A stretch of DNA of 5,752 bases, taken from positions 1 to 5,752 of the forward strand of contig JAATEU010000340.1 of NCBI GenBank assembly GCA_015655565.1. Reading direction: 5' to 3'. This DNA is from Clostridiales bacterium. Its GTDB lineage: Bacteria > Bacillota > Clostridia > Lachnospirales > Lachnospiraceae. A model generated the notes under the pieces. That model ran no database searches, was not told where the DNA came from, and was given only the letters and a program-made list of their open reading frames with translations. How positions within the stretch are numbered: position 1 is the stretch's first letter; each line of letters begins with the position of its first letter. Of the stretch, positions 5,186 through 5,752 are shown in pieces. The translations under genes and the position numbers were made by a program.

Positions 5186-5752
5186 ATGAGAATAAAAACA
5201 TCAAATATTTTATGGGGGCTGTTCTTCATTATAATTGGAGTCGGTTTTGCCGGAAATGCGTTTAATTTATGGGATTTTGAATTGTTTTTCAGCGGCTGGT
5301 GGACATTATTCATTATTGTGCCTTGTACCATCAGTTTAATTCAAAACGGATTCCGTGTCAGCAACCTGGCAGGATTAATAATAGGTGTCATGCTGCTGCT
5401 GAGTAGTCAGGGCATTATAGACAGCAATATTCTGGGTAGATTAATCGTACCGTTTATTTTTGTATTAATCGGACTCAGCATGATATTTAAAAATCTGTTC
5501 CGTGGTGACCAGGGCATTCACGTTAATGTGAAGTATCAGGGCGGTTCTTCAGAACATAACGCCATATTTGCAGGCAACAGCTATCGGATAACCGGTGAAA
5601 AATTTTTAGGAACAACCATGAATGCCATATTTGGTGGTGTTGAACTGGATTTAAGGAATGCAATCATCAATGAAGATGTGGTAATTAATGCAACTGCCGT
5701 ATTTGGCGGAATTGATATCAGGGTTCCCTCTAATGTAAAGATAAAGGTATCT
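5186..5752 (+). CDS. LiaF-like envelope-stress membrane protein (3' end outside window)
   Basis: The frame is open from ATG 5186 to the end of the window, giving 189 residues without a stop. TTGGAGG (5173-5179) six bases upstream supports the start. The N-terminal half has four predicted membrane helices (about 7-27, 37-53, 59-75 and 84-101), like the LiaI/LiaF membrane region. A soluble domain follows from about residue 112 and shows the LiaF C-terminal pattern of repeated short strands: NAIFAG (125-130), NAIFGGVELDLRNA (146-159) and AVFGGIDIRVPSNVKIKV (171-188). In Bacillus, LiaF inhibits the LiaS-LiaR two-component system that responds to cell-wall antibiotics such as bacitracin. Clostridial LiaF-like proteins are often encoded apart from liaRS, and no kinase or regulator gene is visible, so the partner is unknown. 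The family assignment is strong; the regulatory role is inferred. Confidence 0.85.
   Translation, partial: MRIKTSNILWGLFFIIIGVGFAGNAFNLWDFELFFSGWWTLFIIVPCTISLIQNGFRVSNLAGLIIGVMLLLSSQGIIDSNILGRLIVPFIFVLIGLSMIFKNLFRGDQGIHVNVKYQGGSSEHNAIFAGNSYRITGEKFLGTTMNAIFGGVELDLRNAIINEDVVINATAVFGGIDIRVPSNVKIKVS

Noticed and set aside
5137..5331. Minus-strand open frame of 64 codons
   Set aside because: It is antisense to the start and promoter of the LiaF-like gene and has no ribosome binding site.

Overview
The window looks like an ordinary chromosomal stretch from a low-GC, Gram-positive anaerobe of the class Clostridia, most likely Lachnospiraceae or a close relative. The grounds are AT-rich intergenic DNA with sigma-A-type promoters, strong AGGAGG-like ribosome binding sites, and the gene families present: a nuclease-fused XPD/DinG-like helicase, a VanZ-family membrane protein, a YegS/DgkB-type lipid kinase and a LiaF-like protein. 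The taxon is an inference from style and gene content; no rRNA or other marker gene is present.

Layout, left to right. Positions 2-406 (+) hold the 3' end of a gene whose product ends in a long, charged, low-complexity tail; the catalytic part lies outside the window. A 102-base gap follows with a strong imperfect hairpin (444-479). Positions 509-2911 (+) encode an 800-residue protein that joins an N-terminal RecB/Cas4-like PD-(D/E)XK nuclease domain to a complete iron-sulfur XPD/DinG-type superfamily 2 helicase. It converges on a minus-strand VanZ-family membrane protein gene (2967-3839). Upstream of that, also on the minus strand, is a diacylglycerol kinase-family gene (3998-4921), separated by a 158-base gap that holds a terminator-like hairpin and a possible vanZ promoter. 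A 264-base divergent intergenic region (4922-5185) carries a good promoter for each flanking gene, a GC-rich dyad in the lipid-kinase leader and a 12-bp tandem repeat. The last gene (5186 to the end, +) is a 3'-truncated LiaF-like four-helix membrane protein.

Functionally, the right half is a cell-envelope neighbourhood: lipid phosphorylation, a VanZ protein and a LiaF-type envelope-stress protein. The left half is nucleic-acid metabolism. The separate promoters and the hairpin suggest that the right-hand genes are separate transcription units rather than one operon. The most notable item is the nuclease-helicase fusion. Its architecture belongs to a recognisable Firmicutes class, so I do not claim it as a new system, although its role is poorly defined. 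I found no CRISPR array, mobile element, tRNA, rRNA or convincing riboswitch.
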